This document shows positions 19,730-30,883 of a stretch of DNA of 41,211 nt, piece by piece. The position numbers and the translations under genes are program-made. Position 1 is the stretch's first letter; every line of letters starts with the position of its first letter. This DNA is from Psilocybe azurescens (Eukaryota > Basidiomycota > Agaricomycetes > Agaricales > Agrocybaceae), in contig JAJIRX010000216.1 in assembly GCA_023853785.1 (NCBI GenBank), forward strand, positions 1 to 41,211, given 5' to 3'. The notes below the pieces were generated by a model. That model made no database searches, was not told the origin of the DNA, and saw only the letters and a list, made by a program, of their open reading frames with translations.

Positions 19730-21197
19730 TCATTTTTTCACAGGCTGCCAACCCTCAGGCGCCCACTCTCCCCTCCATACCCCTAGGATGAAGCTGAGCT
19801 GAGGTATTTGTCTCATGAACCCATTCCTGCACATCTCGTCCGTCCATAAAGGCAATGTGAGTGTCAACCACAGTAGCACCCACACAAACCCTACCAATCT
19901 GACCGGCCATGGAAGCACCTCCTTTGAATGGACATCGGCGTCTCCATTTTCTTTCGCTGATACCAAGCTGGCTTTGGACTCGCGCTTGGTCGAAGCTGCT
20001 CCGACTAGTCTTAGGATCACATCTTCAAGCGTGATCCCTACGGCTTGCAGCATGAAGAACTGGAACGCGCCGGGCCTTGTTATGCTTTGCATCGCCATTG
20101 CGTCTCCAGCGTGGTGAAGTATCCCGGACATGGCAAACGACAAATATAGCGTGAAGAAAGAGGCAATAGTTGATTTAGGTGGGATACCAAGTTTTTGCGA
20201 TAAATACCTGGCATGGAGAATATTCGCCTGGATTCAAAAATTGAGATATTAGGGTCATGCAATCGTGAGCAAGAAAATAAGAAACCCACTCTTCTGAACA
20301 TCTGATGCCAAGTTTTTCTGTGTGAAAAAACGCAAGAAGACATCAGTGCCAGCACGAGAAATGAAGAGGAGGATCCTGACCCCCAAAATCCACGTAGAGT
20401 ATATGCGTATTTAAATGAGTTGAACAGGCTTGGCCAATCCTCGGGGCGGGTGAGACCCAATCCGACAGAGATCATGGCAGCCAATTTATGCTCGAATTGC
20501 AGCAGGAAATATATCATGAGCCCATATAAGAACCCTCCCAGACGCCAAAGCTGTTGGTATCCAGCCACATTTGGGGTGGCAATACCGAAGTACGGATTGG
20601 CACGACCGATTATGCCTGTTACGTCGTATAAAAGGGCGATGATAAGTGCAGAGCGGAGTTGGTGGGCCATAAAACTGAGGCGCGTAGAATGTGCAGGTCG
20701 CGGAGGTAATATGGCCGTGGACTCATCTGCGAAGTTGACAACACGCGGATTGAACCACAGGCTAAAACCCCATTTCAGACGCGTCATAAACGATTCTTCC
20801 GAGATGCTGCACCCTCGCGAAGGTCCTTCTTCCCGTTCATCATCATCTTTCTTATGTTTCCCACCTTTTTTCACGAATTTGACGGGTATAAGCTCGCGTT
20901 GCACATCGCACAATAGGATATTTGTCGATGCAAATAGCAATATTGTCACAAGTCGGCACGCCATGCCCCAGTCGTTGTTGGCTACATGTTCCAGGTTCGC
21001 CATCCGCGTGAAGAAAAGCGAGTAGGTGACCAGGATCGCAATCGGCACAAAAAGAGTATTGGTCGATATGGGGAAGGCTTGACGGTATAGGAGAGAATGA
21101 GAATGGCCTCAATCAACATCCATAGCCTCCCTGGAAACCTGACCTTCGAACGTGGCCAAAATGTGGTGGGGAAGACCCAAGGGGAGGTTGTGTTCAT
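19730..21197 (-). CDS. Wax-synthase-like membrane O-acyltransferase
   Basis: Wax-synthase-domain proteins of the MBOAT type move acyl groups onto hydroxyl acceptors; in basidiomycetes relatives often decorate terpenoids. Three exons are supported: 21197-20381, 20317-20290 and 20227-19730, with GT-AG introns. Motifs in order are WGFSLWFNPR, PEDWPSLFNSFKYAYTLRGFWG joined to KTWHQMFRR across intron 1, and LSFAMSGILHHAGDAMAM, the family's conserved HH/GD segment. There are many hydrophobic segments. The length, about 447 residues, suits the family. The frame breaks once at the A5 run 21049-21053; one added base gives a continuous TM segment. No terpene synthase or P450 is nearby, so the acceptor is unknown. 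Confidence 0.8.
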
Positions 21198-21713
21198 AGT
21201 TGTTAGAGTCCAAGGAACGATAATGGTTCAGGAAAACCCACAATGGTCCCCGAATATATGGCTGAGGTTACCACCTACAGGTCGAATGGAAAGCGTCCGA
21301 AAAATGCTGGCGCTTACGTGGTGTTACGCCAACTCTATTGTGTTATCTCTAGCACGCCACTGGGCGTACTCCCAAATGGCCTCCGTTAAATCCCGTTGAA
21401 TATACATATGCCTTGATGGACGAGCCCAAGCGAGCAACAACGTCCCTGTTTGAAGTTTGAGCGTTGAACGGTGACTTTACTTGGCATTTTCGAAGGTGAT
21501 GAACCCCTTGCCTGAAGACTCGTGTTCGCACGGCTTCAAACAGTAGCGAAAAGTTTCAAGGTAAAGTATGACAAAATCGCTGCTCACTGTGCATAGTGAC
21601 ACGGACGAGGCTCAATGTCGTCGTCGGCGCCAACAATCAATTCAATTTCAAAATAGAAACATACGTATTTCATCACAATTGATGGCATATCCACTCTCAC
21701 GCATACCACCACC
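21198..21713. promoter_or_regulatory. Divergent promoter: acyltransferase and ohr
   Basis: 516 bp between two divergently transcribed genes. No conserved motif could be assigned by eye. Confidence 0.4.
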
Positions 21714-22397
21714 ATGTTCGCCCCTGCAGCTCGTACTCTCCTTACCACCTCCCTACGTTCCTCGGCAAACTCTGCTAATTCATTGAATCGAATCTATACC
21801 AGAACAGTAGTTACCGTGAAAACTATCAAGGTTCTTTCTACAAAAATTCGAGGACAATACGTTATACTAACATATCTTGAACGTGCAGTACACGGCGACG
21901 GCTAAAGCTCAAGGTGCTGGTCGTAATGGCACCGTCAAGTCGGGAAACCTCGACCTCAAACTGGCATCTCCCAAGGAGTTAGGAGGAGATGGAAAGGGCG
22001 AGAACCCAGAACAGCTTCTGGCTATGGGTTATTCGGGTGAGTGCGGTTAACACGGTTAAAAGCAAAGGAAACATCGTCAGCTCATATTTCTCAACCAGCA
22101 TGCTTCCTTGGAGCTGTACAGCTCCTCGCTAAAAAGCAAGGGAAGGAAGAAATGGCTAAATCAGCACAAGTTCTCGCCAACGTGAGCTTGGGCGACTCGG
22201 CCGAGAAACCAGGCTTCGGTTTGACTGTGGACATTCAAGTGTCAGGCATTGACGAGGCGTTGGCGCAAGCTGCTCACAAGGTACTTGCTTTCCCTGCCTT
22301 TTACTTTCTATCTCTTTCTAATCGTGTACCCTAGTTTTGCCCTTTCAGTCGCGCTTTGACTCAAGGAGCTGTCGTCAATGTGTCCGTCTCGAAATAA
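21714..22397 (+). CDS. ohr: Ohr/OsmC organic hydroperoxide reductase
   Basis: Ohr proteins reduce organic hydroperoxides with a pair of cysteines. Four exons (21714-21830, 21889-22036, 22099-22280, 22335-22397) join in frame to 169 residues, with GT-AG introns. The peroxidatic cysteine is in GYSACFLGA (the codon for Ala spans intron 2) and the second cysteine is in CPFSRALTQGAVVNV near the C-terminus, as in the family. The first about 35 residues (MFAPAARTLLTTSLRSS) are rich in Arg, Ser and Ala and lack acidic residues, so mitochondrial import is likely. The YTATAKAQGAGRNG segment begins the OsmC fold. The gene is free of frame breaks. Confidence 0.9.
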
Positions 22398-23047
22398 CAA
22401 CCTTATTCTATACCTTAGTCTGTAACTTAGCTGACAATTGTACACTCAAATCCCCACCAATGACGCTACGGTGAGTGTCACTAAGTCTTACAAAATACTA
22501 TTTCAGTTTCGCTGACGATCTGCGCAATTCCAGAATACGCTCGAAAATCAGATACAAAAAAACATCGGAGGTAAAAAGTGCGAATATGTGGACGTTTTAC
22601 AAGTGTACAGAACTTGGAGAGTCTCAGGAAGACCTAATGAACCAGCAAATATATGCGGCTCAGATTCAACGTCTGAAGTCAATACCTTGAGCTTATCTTA
22701 AATTGACGAAGCCTCTCTTCATGGTTCTGCAGTGAGTGATAGCTCAAATGTTATGGTCATTAAATTTACTAGTTCATTCAACAACAGCTTCTGTCTACGA
22801 GTACCTCGATAATTCGTCGATAGTTCCGCAACGTGGCTCGAATTGCATAAACGGTATGTTTTTGACAGACGAACCATACTTGATCCGTATCGCCTCAGAT
22901 TATACTCGATCAAGAAAATGGGGATTAGATACACATGGACGTTGCGGAGATATACAGATGCGAAAGTATTAAATGACTGTACAAAAACCCAGGCAAAGAC
23001 AAGAAAAGGAAAAGAAGCCACCAAAGAATCCGAACATGTTCCGCATC
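22398..23047. other. Intergenic, nothing recognised
   Basis: 650 bp between the convergent ohr and DUF6699 genes. Short open frames occur on both strands but none shows a domain or splice-supported extension. Confidence 0.4.
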
Positions 23048-23781
23048 CTACGATATGAATTTAACCGCCCACGTCTCTTGCCACTGTGTTTCGCCAGGCA
23101 TGCATCGCAATCTCGCCAACTCATCGTCCTTCTCAAGACCTCTGAATAGGGTCACATCCCCAAGGAAGTCTATCCGCTTCGCATGTTTCTCGGCGTTCCT
23201 ATTGGCCTCGCACCTCCGCTTCATAGCACTCTCCACTGTCTCCCTGAGGTTTTTGTCCCGGATGATGAAGCCCCACTCCGAGTCCCTTATGGGTTCCTGT
23301 AGGTTTTTGTACAAGGCATTCCATATGTCTTCACACGTAACGTTCTTGTGAGACGGGATGTCGATCTGCCATGGCAATGACCGTGAGATGAGGCGTAGCT
23401 TTGTTGTTGGGTTTCTCAGCGCCAGCTCATGCCGATGGGCGTGGAATGTGGATGGCACGATGGCCGATGATGGTTCGACTTTGGTGTCATATCGGAGCAG
23501 CGTGGTGTCCTCGGCAAGGACAGGGTTCAGCTTGGGATATTTGGGGGACTGTAGTTGAGTGGCTACAGCGCAGGTGAGCTAAATTCTCTTTCATAGCTTA
23601 AACGAAACTTACCAGAGGGTGAAGTCAGACGATATGCCTCTGGGTTAACCGGTGCCGGATTGGCACTGAAGTTGTACCACCCATGTGGTGGCGGTGGTGG
23701 TTGTGGCTGATAATACGCTCTGGGGTCTGGCTGCATGTAACGAGGAGGGCCTTGCCATCCTGGTCCGGGCCACGAAGACAT
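23048..23781 (-). CDS. DUF6699 domain protein
   Basis: Two exons (23781-23613 and 23562-23048) join in frame through a GTAAGT...TAG intron to 227 residues. The start MSSWPGPGWQGPP opens a Pro/Tyr/Gln-rich disordered leader of about 55 residues. The rest matches the Agaricomycete DUF6699 pattern: KYPKLNPVLAED, then SLPWQIDIPSHKNVTCEDIW, LYKNLQEPIRDSEW, a basic helix (MKRRCEAN) and AKRIDFLGDVTLFRGL, ending with a W-containing strand (TWAVKFIS). The biochemical function of DUF6699 is unknown. The gene is intact. Confidence 0.8.
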
Positions 23782-25420
23782 CGTATAACAAGGAATTGGG
23801 GGATAGAAGTCGTACACGGTGGGTGGATATTACGTAGCGGATGAAGAAGTGAAGAGCCAGCCTCCACGACGGAATCGCGCCTTTTGTACCTCGGAGCCTC
23901 AGCGCAGACCGGATTACCGAGATTTTCTCCATATAGCAATGCCTGACGCGCCATGAGTCAAGCGCTCGTTACCATGTACCATTTCCTTTTAGCGAATAAG
24001 AGGCTGTCCGAAAAGCATGTGCCGACGTCATCCCATTGTCGAATCTTCCCTTGTAAGTCACCAATCATGCGATGAATGTCAACGAGTCGCCCGGCTTTGT
24101 ATTCAACGCGAAGTTGTCAATCACTATGAAAGCGCGACAACACTGATTGCGGTGGGCCGTGGCAGATCATGAGTGCTAATCCAGAACAACGATCTCGGCC
24201 TTGATACTGGACCAGTACCAAATAAAAAGCAACAGTGCTGTGCATGTAGGTTACGCGAAGTTACGCGTGTCCCTGATGGACTTGGATCATCGGACCCGTG
24301 CGAAGAATATATGTATGAATAGACAGATCACATCAACGAAACCCAAGGCAGTGCTCGGCAGTGTTAGGGATTGTGGGCAGTGTGGCGCGCTTTGCATTTG
24401 CTTGCCTATCTAGGAACGGATTTCGAAAGACTTCGAAGCTCGACGGTTATATTTGGCTTGAATGTGCCGTGGATGCGATTCAATTACCTCCCATCGAGCT
24501 TCTGAACTTCGAGGTGGCCCATCTGCACATGAGCTATCTAAATCAAGCCAGAATCAATTCATTGTGGTGAGTTATGATACTGCGGTTCTGGAGTCATCCA
24601 TAGTCATAAAGTACCAGAATTGATGTGTGCTGCTTTATCTTCGCTTCTTTCAGCATTCTGGACTTCAAATGTTAGAACAGGACAAGAAATAGAACACGGT
24701 GTTGACAAACGGATGTGCCAGTGCTCTCGACTCTCAGTCTCGGGACTGCGGGGCCCAGATCCAATCACGAACTAAGTTATTGATAGATGCTGCTGCGACG
24801 GAGGCGCACTGGAATTCTCATTGAAGCACTAGTCATTATAATTTTATGAACAGTCTAAGAGGGCTCTTCGGCCATCTGTAGCACTTACCATTCGGTCACT
24901 GATTGTAATTTTTAAAACAATGTACCTGCCAGAGGAATGGTGCTCGTGAAGGCTCTCAGCTTACGCGTTTTGATCACAAGGGTCTGGGAAAGACACTAAC
25001 GTAAAGTCCAGGCGAGACCGCGTTCCGCGTTTATTTCAGGCAGAACAGAAGTCCGATGTCTGCGTACGAGTTTTTTTTTGACAGTCAACTTACATGACCG
25101 ATGGAACCGGATGGAAGTGAAGCGCTGGGCTCCCACCTTTAGCGCTCGGCATATAATCTCAGGCGGCGACGTACGTGTGCGCAGCACACGGTGTATTCGA
25201 ATAATACATCAGTGGTCATCTACGAAGTATATGGCAGTCCTAGAAGTCTTCTGGTCCGTTAGTACGATGACTACGGCGTACACTGCTGGTAGGCGGTGAC
25301 AAATGTCTTTACTTACACGCCACGACTTCAGGCATTGGCACAATTCGAATGGAAGTCGAGTAGATTCGTCAAAAATGTCTTTACTCAAGTATTCGGGCCC
25401 CGGCTAAAGCTGTATTGCCA
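23782..25420. other. 1.6-kb stretch without a recognised gene
   Basis: Open frames here are short and show no domain. One fragment near 24361-24570 on the plus strand is the longest with protein-like composition (GYIWLECAVDAIQLPPIELL) but lacks supporting exons. No inverted repeats or transposase remnants were recognised. Confidence 0.4.
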
Positions 25421-26846
25421 TTAACGCAATCTGCACAGCTTGAAGAACTTCTCTCGCGGGTTAAGAATCAGTGCCGAGCGTTTATACGGGAAATCGAACG
25501 TCTACCAAATGCATAATCAACACACGAGATATGGCGAGATAAGGGTCCGGCATACCGTTTCGATATGGAAACCAGATTTCGAGGCGACTTTGACAATGGC
25601 TATGTTAGCCTGGCTCGGCTCTCCACAGACTCTGTCTGTCCTTGGGTCGGCGAGGAAGATGTAGTGGACCAGCGATCGCACCCATATCTCAGCTATCATA
25701 AATTCGTTTAGATAGAATATTGTCAAGCTGAGCAGAACGTACCTCGTCCACCGCCGAGGAATTTGTCCTCGCCAACAAGAACGTGGATGCCGCGTTCCCA
25801 ATCCCCAGGAGTTACGCCAGTGGGATAGTGCTGCGCAACATGGTCCTCCTTCGCGTAAATGATCTCAACATATCCCATAAGCTCTCCATCCCAGCTCATC
25901 ATGCACGGGAGTACGTGGGGGTCAACGAGGAGACTCTCGACATAGTCCCTGTGCGTTTCGAGGCTTCCTCGCTCTCCCCAGGCTGAATTGACACGCTCAT
26001 CGTTGTGCCATCTGTGGAACGCAGCCATGTGACGAGAAAGTCCACTAGGTCCCGCAAGCGTCTTCGATCCATCGTGGGTACCTTCCAAATCAAAATACGT
26101 AATCTCAAAGGTCTGCTTCACGTCGTTGCACCATCTTCGATACAGGACTTCTCCGGGTTGGGGTTTTGAAGGGCGGAGAGGGTGCAACGCGATGACCTTC
26201 TCGTTGCGCGTGACGGAAGGCATGATAGGGAAAGGTACTTTAGGGTTGAGGATCCAGCTGAGGTAATGGTACCCAGTCGTACCGGCGCCTTGCCAGAATG
26301 TCATCCGGGAAAGGAAAAGGATGTTGTTGGTCGGGATTGCCTTTTGGCAGAAATTCCGGATGTGGGGTATGTTCTGGCAAGGCCCGTCGTAAGCAGGTAG
26401 GACTTGATTTCTTCGACGTTGGGTATAGAGGTGATCGCGAATGGAATGTGCTCATTGTCGGGGTATAATGTGAACAGCGCGTAGATTCCAACCCAGAAAT
26501 CTGAGAGGGAGATGTCCTTCGGTCGACTTGGAATCGAGGTGCTGCGAGGGGCACTGATGGTATGTAGACTATATTTAGGTACGTGGGTCGTCGCGCCCTG
26601 ATATCGTGTGCCCACAGAAGTAATATCGAGGGCGTATGCCTGTGTCTCGGAGATCGTATAGGTCAGAATAACAGAACCGTTGAGAACAATCTCGTTAATT
26701 TTTGCTTCTCCCACTGCCAGAGATGTGGCAACCTTTCCTCCGTCTGGTAGGACCAAGAGATGCGTGTCCTGCTCTCGCTTCCCGAAGGAGCTGGTGTGGT
26801 TCCCCACAGATTGGAGGCGGCGGGCAGCGGTATTCGAGGTTTCCAT
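25421..26846 (-). CDS. Siderophore-type GNAT N-acyltransferase (SidF/SidL/IucB-like)
   Basis: Family members acylate N5-hydroxyornithine or a related hydroxylated amine during hydroxamate siderophore synthesis, using acetyl-CoA or another acyl-CoA. The C-terminal half is clear: MTFWQGAGTTGYHYLSW, then RHMAAFHRWHNDERVNSAWG, VLPCMMSWDGELMGYVEIIY, HVLVGEDKFLGGGR, RSLVHYIFLADPRTDRVCGE and GFHIET joined to FDFPYKRSALILNPREKFF. Exon ends are 25743, 25692-25556 and 25501-25421, all GT-AG. The N-terminal half (VLPDGGKVATSLAVGE, LSDFWVGIYALFTLYPDNEH) is in a different frame; the switch lies near 26385-26400 and could be a one-base error. The true start is uncertain; coding signal (ENPTVWISPSSSSTP) extends up to about 26960 in yet another frame. 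No NRPS or ornithine monooxygenase is in the window. Confidence 0.75.
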
Positions 26847-27821
26847 TTCTCGTCGTTCGTATTTTGTCCAGGAAGTAAAATTTTGAGGACGACCTCTACA
26901 GCAAGTGGTGTTGAGGAAGAAGAGGGGGAAATCCATACGGTCGGGTTTTCTAATCTGATAAGATTCAATTTTATCCGCATTATCAGATATGATGTGATCG
27001 CTTGACAATCCTTGGCGCCTGTCGTTAGCCAGCACGATTGGTCCACGAGCGTCCCATTGGGTTCGTAGTCTTGTTGTCCATCTGGTTCTAAAATTCTGGA
27101 TTATAGATGTGGAAGATAGAAGACCGAATGTCTAAAACCATCGGAGCACATTTGAGGCACCTGCGAATGTCGGATTCTCGGAATTAGTGATCCCTATGCA
27201 GTGGCGTTGAACCTTGTGGCATATAGGGAGAGACACTGAACTTGGTTGCCAAAGTCCCAGTGGGGTTTAATGGGATTTAATAGAGCAGATAATTGCTCAG
27301 GTTGTCAAGACAGTTAGAATCTATAATGCCACTGAGCCAGCCAAGTGGGTACTACATGATATTTAAGAACTTTGACCGATTGCGACTGTGAGGCTGTTTC
27401 AATCTCGACTCCAGGCAGTTCTGATGGAAATAAGGTTGCATACACATCGAAGCGTGTACTACCTGTCGAATGTGTCGTTGTGTCGTTTTATAGTCCTCAA
27501 TCTTACCGGCATCAAACTTTTCAGCGCAAATTAAAGAGTAAGGATACAATTTCCTGGACAACAATCTTTGGGCAATCTCTATGATCAAAATTTCTTACTT
27601 TGTAAACACTTTGTAAGATTCAAGTGAGAGAATTCGAGGATGTTTGACGACGCTACCTTTTATCTTGAAAAGGGGTGTGGACAAAGTCAAGACTTACTCG
27701 TCCGTGTTATGCTTGACAGTGACAAATATTCAAGTTCCGCTCCCTAATTCGGATATTTTCCCACAACATTCATCCAGTCATTCGTTGTTGGAGTTGAGGT
27801 CTTTGAACCATAACCACGACG
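26847..27821. other. Upstream region of the GNAT gene and NKAP promoter
   Basis: The left part (to about 27046) may still belong to the 5' end of the GNAT gene. The rest is the divergent gap leading to NKAP. Nothing else was recognised. Confidence 0.4.
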
Positions 27822-29306
27822 ATGGCCACCATACACCCTTCGCGAATGGGTCTTATCCCTCCAGAAATGAGAACAAATCCATCTGATAGAAACAGAGGTA
27901 GATCACCATCTCCAAGGCGTCGACGAAGTCCATCACCTCGAAGGAGTCGAAGCAGAGAGCGGGATTGGGATAGGGACAGGGAAAGAGGTCGTGATGGCGG
28001 CAGAGGTAGAGATTCCGGATATGAACGGGACAGGCGCAACGGGAGAGGTAATAGCAGAGACAGAGGCCGCGACGCCGACCGAGAAGACCGCCGAGATCAA
28101 CCTGCAGAACCCCGGAGAGCGAGCCCTCAATACGAGGATTATAAGCGCCCTCCTCCACCTTCAGGAAGTGGAGAGTCGTCAGCGCCTTGGCGGAAGCAAG
28201 ACAGCATGTATCCTCCAAAACAAAGCTTTCAATATCAAGGAGGTAGCGGTGGCAACTTCTTAGAGGCGTAAGTTTTATTGACAGTGTTCGCTGTATCACC
28301 CGTTCGATGCTTACCGCTTTACTTGTAGCCGTCGTGCGCAGCGTGCCGCACAAACTGTCGATGTATGGCCCTCTTCTCCCAAAGCACCTGCCCGAGATCT
28401 GTACGTTATTTGCTTCGAAGTTGTGCTTTGAGTTGTCTAATATTTATACACTTCTAGATCACCAAAGGGCAAGAAGTCGAGCAAGAAGTCCAAGCGACAT
28501 AGATCACCGACTCCCAGTGACACTGACTCTGAAGAGGAAGAACGTAGGCGTGAAAAGAAGGAACGCAAGCGCGCTCGCAAAGCCCGCGAGAAAGAAGAAC
28601 GAAAAGAGAAAAAGAAGCACCGCAGTCACCGTTCACGAAGTCATCATCATCACACCAGCGACGAGGAAAGCGAGGACGACGAGGACAGGCACCGTAGACA
28701 TCGAAGCAAACGCACTCGTAGTCGGTCACCAAGCAGGAGCAGGAGCAAGAGCCAGAGTGTTCGGCCCCGTAGCAGAACTCCTGATCGAAACAGAATGGAG
28801 GTTGACGTCGTCGCAACCAAAACCAGTCCCACAATCCATGCTGACGCAGTGGCCTCCACCTCCCATGCACGGCATATATCTACTGGACCCCCGTCCACAG
28901 GCCAGGATGATTCCGACTCTGGCGACGAAGTTGGACCGCAGCCCCTTTTCAAAAAAGGAAGCAACAAAAATTCGACGAGCGTGCATACGGTGGTGCTCTT
29001 CTTCGCGGAGAGGGCAGCGCCATGGCTGCTTTCTTGCAAGACGGCACCGAGACGCGTATCCCACGTCGTGGTGAAATCGGGTTGACGTCGGATGAAATCG
29101 CTAAGTATGAGGATGTTGGATATGTCATGAGTGGCAGTAGGCATAGGAGGATGAATGCTGTGCGTATGAGGAAGGAGAATCAGGTCATCAGTGCTGAAGA
29201 AAAGAGAGGAATTTTGAAGTTGCAGCGAGAAGAACGGGAGAGGAAGGAGGCTATTCTGAGGGACGAATTCAGTCTATTAGTCAACGAGAAGCTGAAAGCA
29301 ACTTGA
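27822..29306 (+). CDS. NKAP: NKAP family nuclear protein
   Basis: NKAP is a nuclear RS-rich protein tied to splicing and transcription control. Three exons (27822-28267, 28329-28400, 28458-29306) join in phase with GTAAGT/GTACGT donors and TAG acceptors. The N-terminus is an RS domain (SPSPRRRRSPSPRRSRSRER). Exon 2 gives TVDVWPSSPKAPARD, the family's WPxSPKAP motif. Exon 3 has Lys/Arg-rich tracts and the strongly conserved NKAP C-terminus: YGGALLRGEGSAMAAF, RIPRRGEIGLTSDEI, YVMSGSRHRRMNAVR and KENQVISAEEKR. Predicted length is about 455 residues. A single missing base in the T4/A6 tract at 28946-28956 breaks the frame. The perfect conservation after it argues that this is a sequence error. 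Confidence 0.87.
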
Positions 29307-29565
29307 AGGTCTGGTGGCGTTTGGCACGGGTTCTAGTGGGGAGGATGTATTTTTGATTTTTATTTGTTTATTTTCTGCTCAATGAGATATAACATTCGTC
29401 GGAATCATGTCTGTTGGGGTTTGCTTAAAACTGTTTTGGCTTTTATATTAAGTCACGAAATCGCAACTACTACTACAATTTATTGGAAACTCGAGGTCAG
29501 TCCCTTTCATTGCGTAGCATACCTGGACCCCGGCGTTGGTCACAAATTCTTCAGTCATTTTTGTT
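29307..29565. terminator. Convergent 3' ends of NKAP and acetyl xylan esterase
   Basis: 260 bp between the stop codons of two convergent genes. It must hold both transcript ends; specific poly(A) signals could not be assigned with confidence. Confidence 0.3.
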
Positions 29566-30883
29566 TTAGAGGCACTATCCACAGGTCAATTCCCGAATGA
29601 TTTGTCCCAGTCGCATTAACTCACCTGGTGGTAATAGGCGTTGAGAACCTTGCAAGTGAAAGGGCTCTGGCAAATAGTCGGCCCTGTCCATCCATTTCTT
29701 CATATCCATTCTCTTATCAGAAATGCTCGACTCGGATAATAATGAGAGAAATCACACACCCTCCACATTGTCCGTATTGCACCTGTGTGGGTCCGCCAGG
29801 TGTCTGCGTGGGCATGGTCGTCGGGATCACTGTTGTCGAAGTTGCGGTTGTCGTTGGAGGAAGAATCGTGCTTGTGCCCGAGTACCCCCAATGAGACCAA
29901 ACCATGTGAGAACTTCGTTTGCCTGGACGGGGATGTTATGGGTGGTGGGTGCACTGATAGCCTGGAAGTTGGGGCCATAGGTGTTTCGCGTCCAGCCAGA
30001 AAGAGGGTTGTTCGTTTGCGTGCTGACAGGAGTGGAGCTGTATCCGAAGACGTTAGTCCATTGCTTAATTCCCTCGCCGTGATTGTTGTAATTCAGAATT
30101 TCGTCTCTGAAAAGGAATCTTTAAAATTTGTTCTAAATAGGTTGAGCCAAAGGTAATCTCACTGTGTTCCATGCCAAATTTGCATTTTGGGACGTGCACC
30201 GGTGTAGCCAGGATATCCGCTTCGGACAAGATCTCCCTAATGCATGCCTTCAAATCAGAGATAGTCGAAACAAGCTGGAAAAGATGGTATTCTCACCCAT
30301 TGCTGGCCAGTTTTGAAATTGTGCCAGTTGCGCACGCACTATTCCACATGCCCGCGCCAGAGAAGCATGAGTAGGGCACTCCAGCCCAAGCCGAACCCGC
30401 CACAAAGAGGTCGGGATATGCACCAGCCAGCACGTTGGTCATCATGGCGCCCGACGAGGTACCGGTGACATAAACGCGTGCAGCGTCAACGGCATAATTG
30501 GCAATCGCATATCGAATCATGGACGCGATACCCAGAGAATCACCTCCTGCATTATGGGTCAATGTCGCAGCGGTGTGCACGTCCCAGCATCCTCCGCTGT
30601 CGGGCGCGTTGGGATAGATGACCAAAAACTCTTCAGGGGAGTCCGCGAGGTTGGCATATTGCGTTCCAGAGAAGTATGCCTGCGCTGTGCCGGAGCAGTA
30701 GTGGATGGCCACGATCAGAGCTGGTTTAGCAGCCAGCCCGGTGGGCCTGTAGACATACATGCCGACATTTGTTGGATTGGAACCGAAGTTGGTGACCTGC
30801 TGCAAACTATTCTGAGCTGCGAAGACGTGAGTGGCAGCTAAGAATGGAACGGCGAGAAGCTTGAAGAACATAGCAGCCAACAT
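29566..30883 (-). CDS. CE1 acetyl xylan esterase with C-terminal CBM1
   Basis: Secreted esterase that removes acetyl groups from xylan; the CBM1 binds cellulose. Exons: 30883-30297, 30236-30163, 30106-29760, 29697-29625 and a last one of 9 nt (29574-29566) encoding Cys-Leu-stop. MFFKLLAVPFLAATHVFAA is a signal peptide. Catalytic features are the nucleophile Ser in GTSSGAMMTNVLAG and SGGCWDVHTA. SGYPGYTGARPKMQIWHGT is family-typical. A Thr/Pro/Ser linker leads to CBM1 (YGQCGGNGWTGPTICQSPF ending YYHQCL). The frame breaks at runs 30311-30314 and 29885-29889; one base added to each gives 363 residues. A CE16 esterase lies 4.7 kb away. Confidence 0.87.

Noticed and set aside
25421..27046. Siderophore biosynthesis cluster
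   Set aside because: Only the acyltransferase is present; neighbours (DUF6699, NKAP) are unrelated.
28307..29074. 255-codon open frame on the plus strand
   Set aside because: It is an alternative frame of NKAP exon 3; the conserved NKAP motifs are in the other frames.
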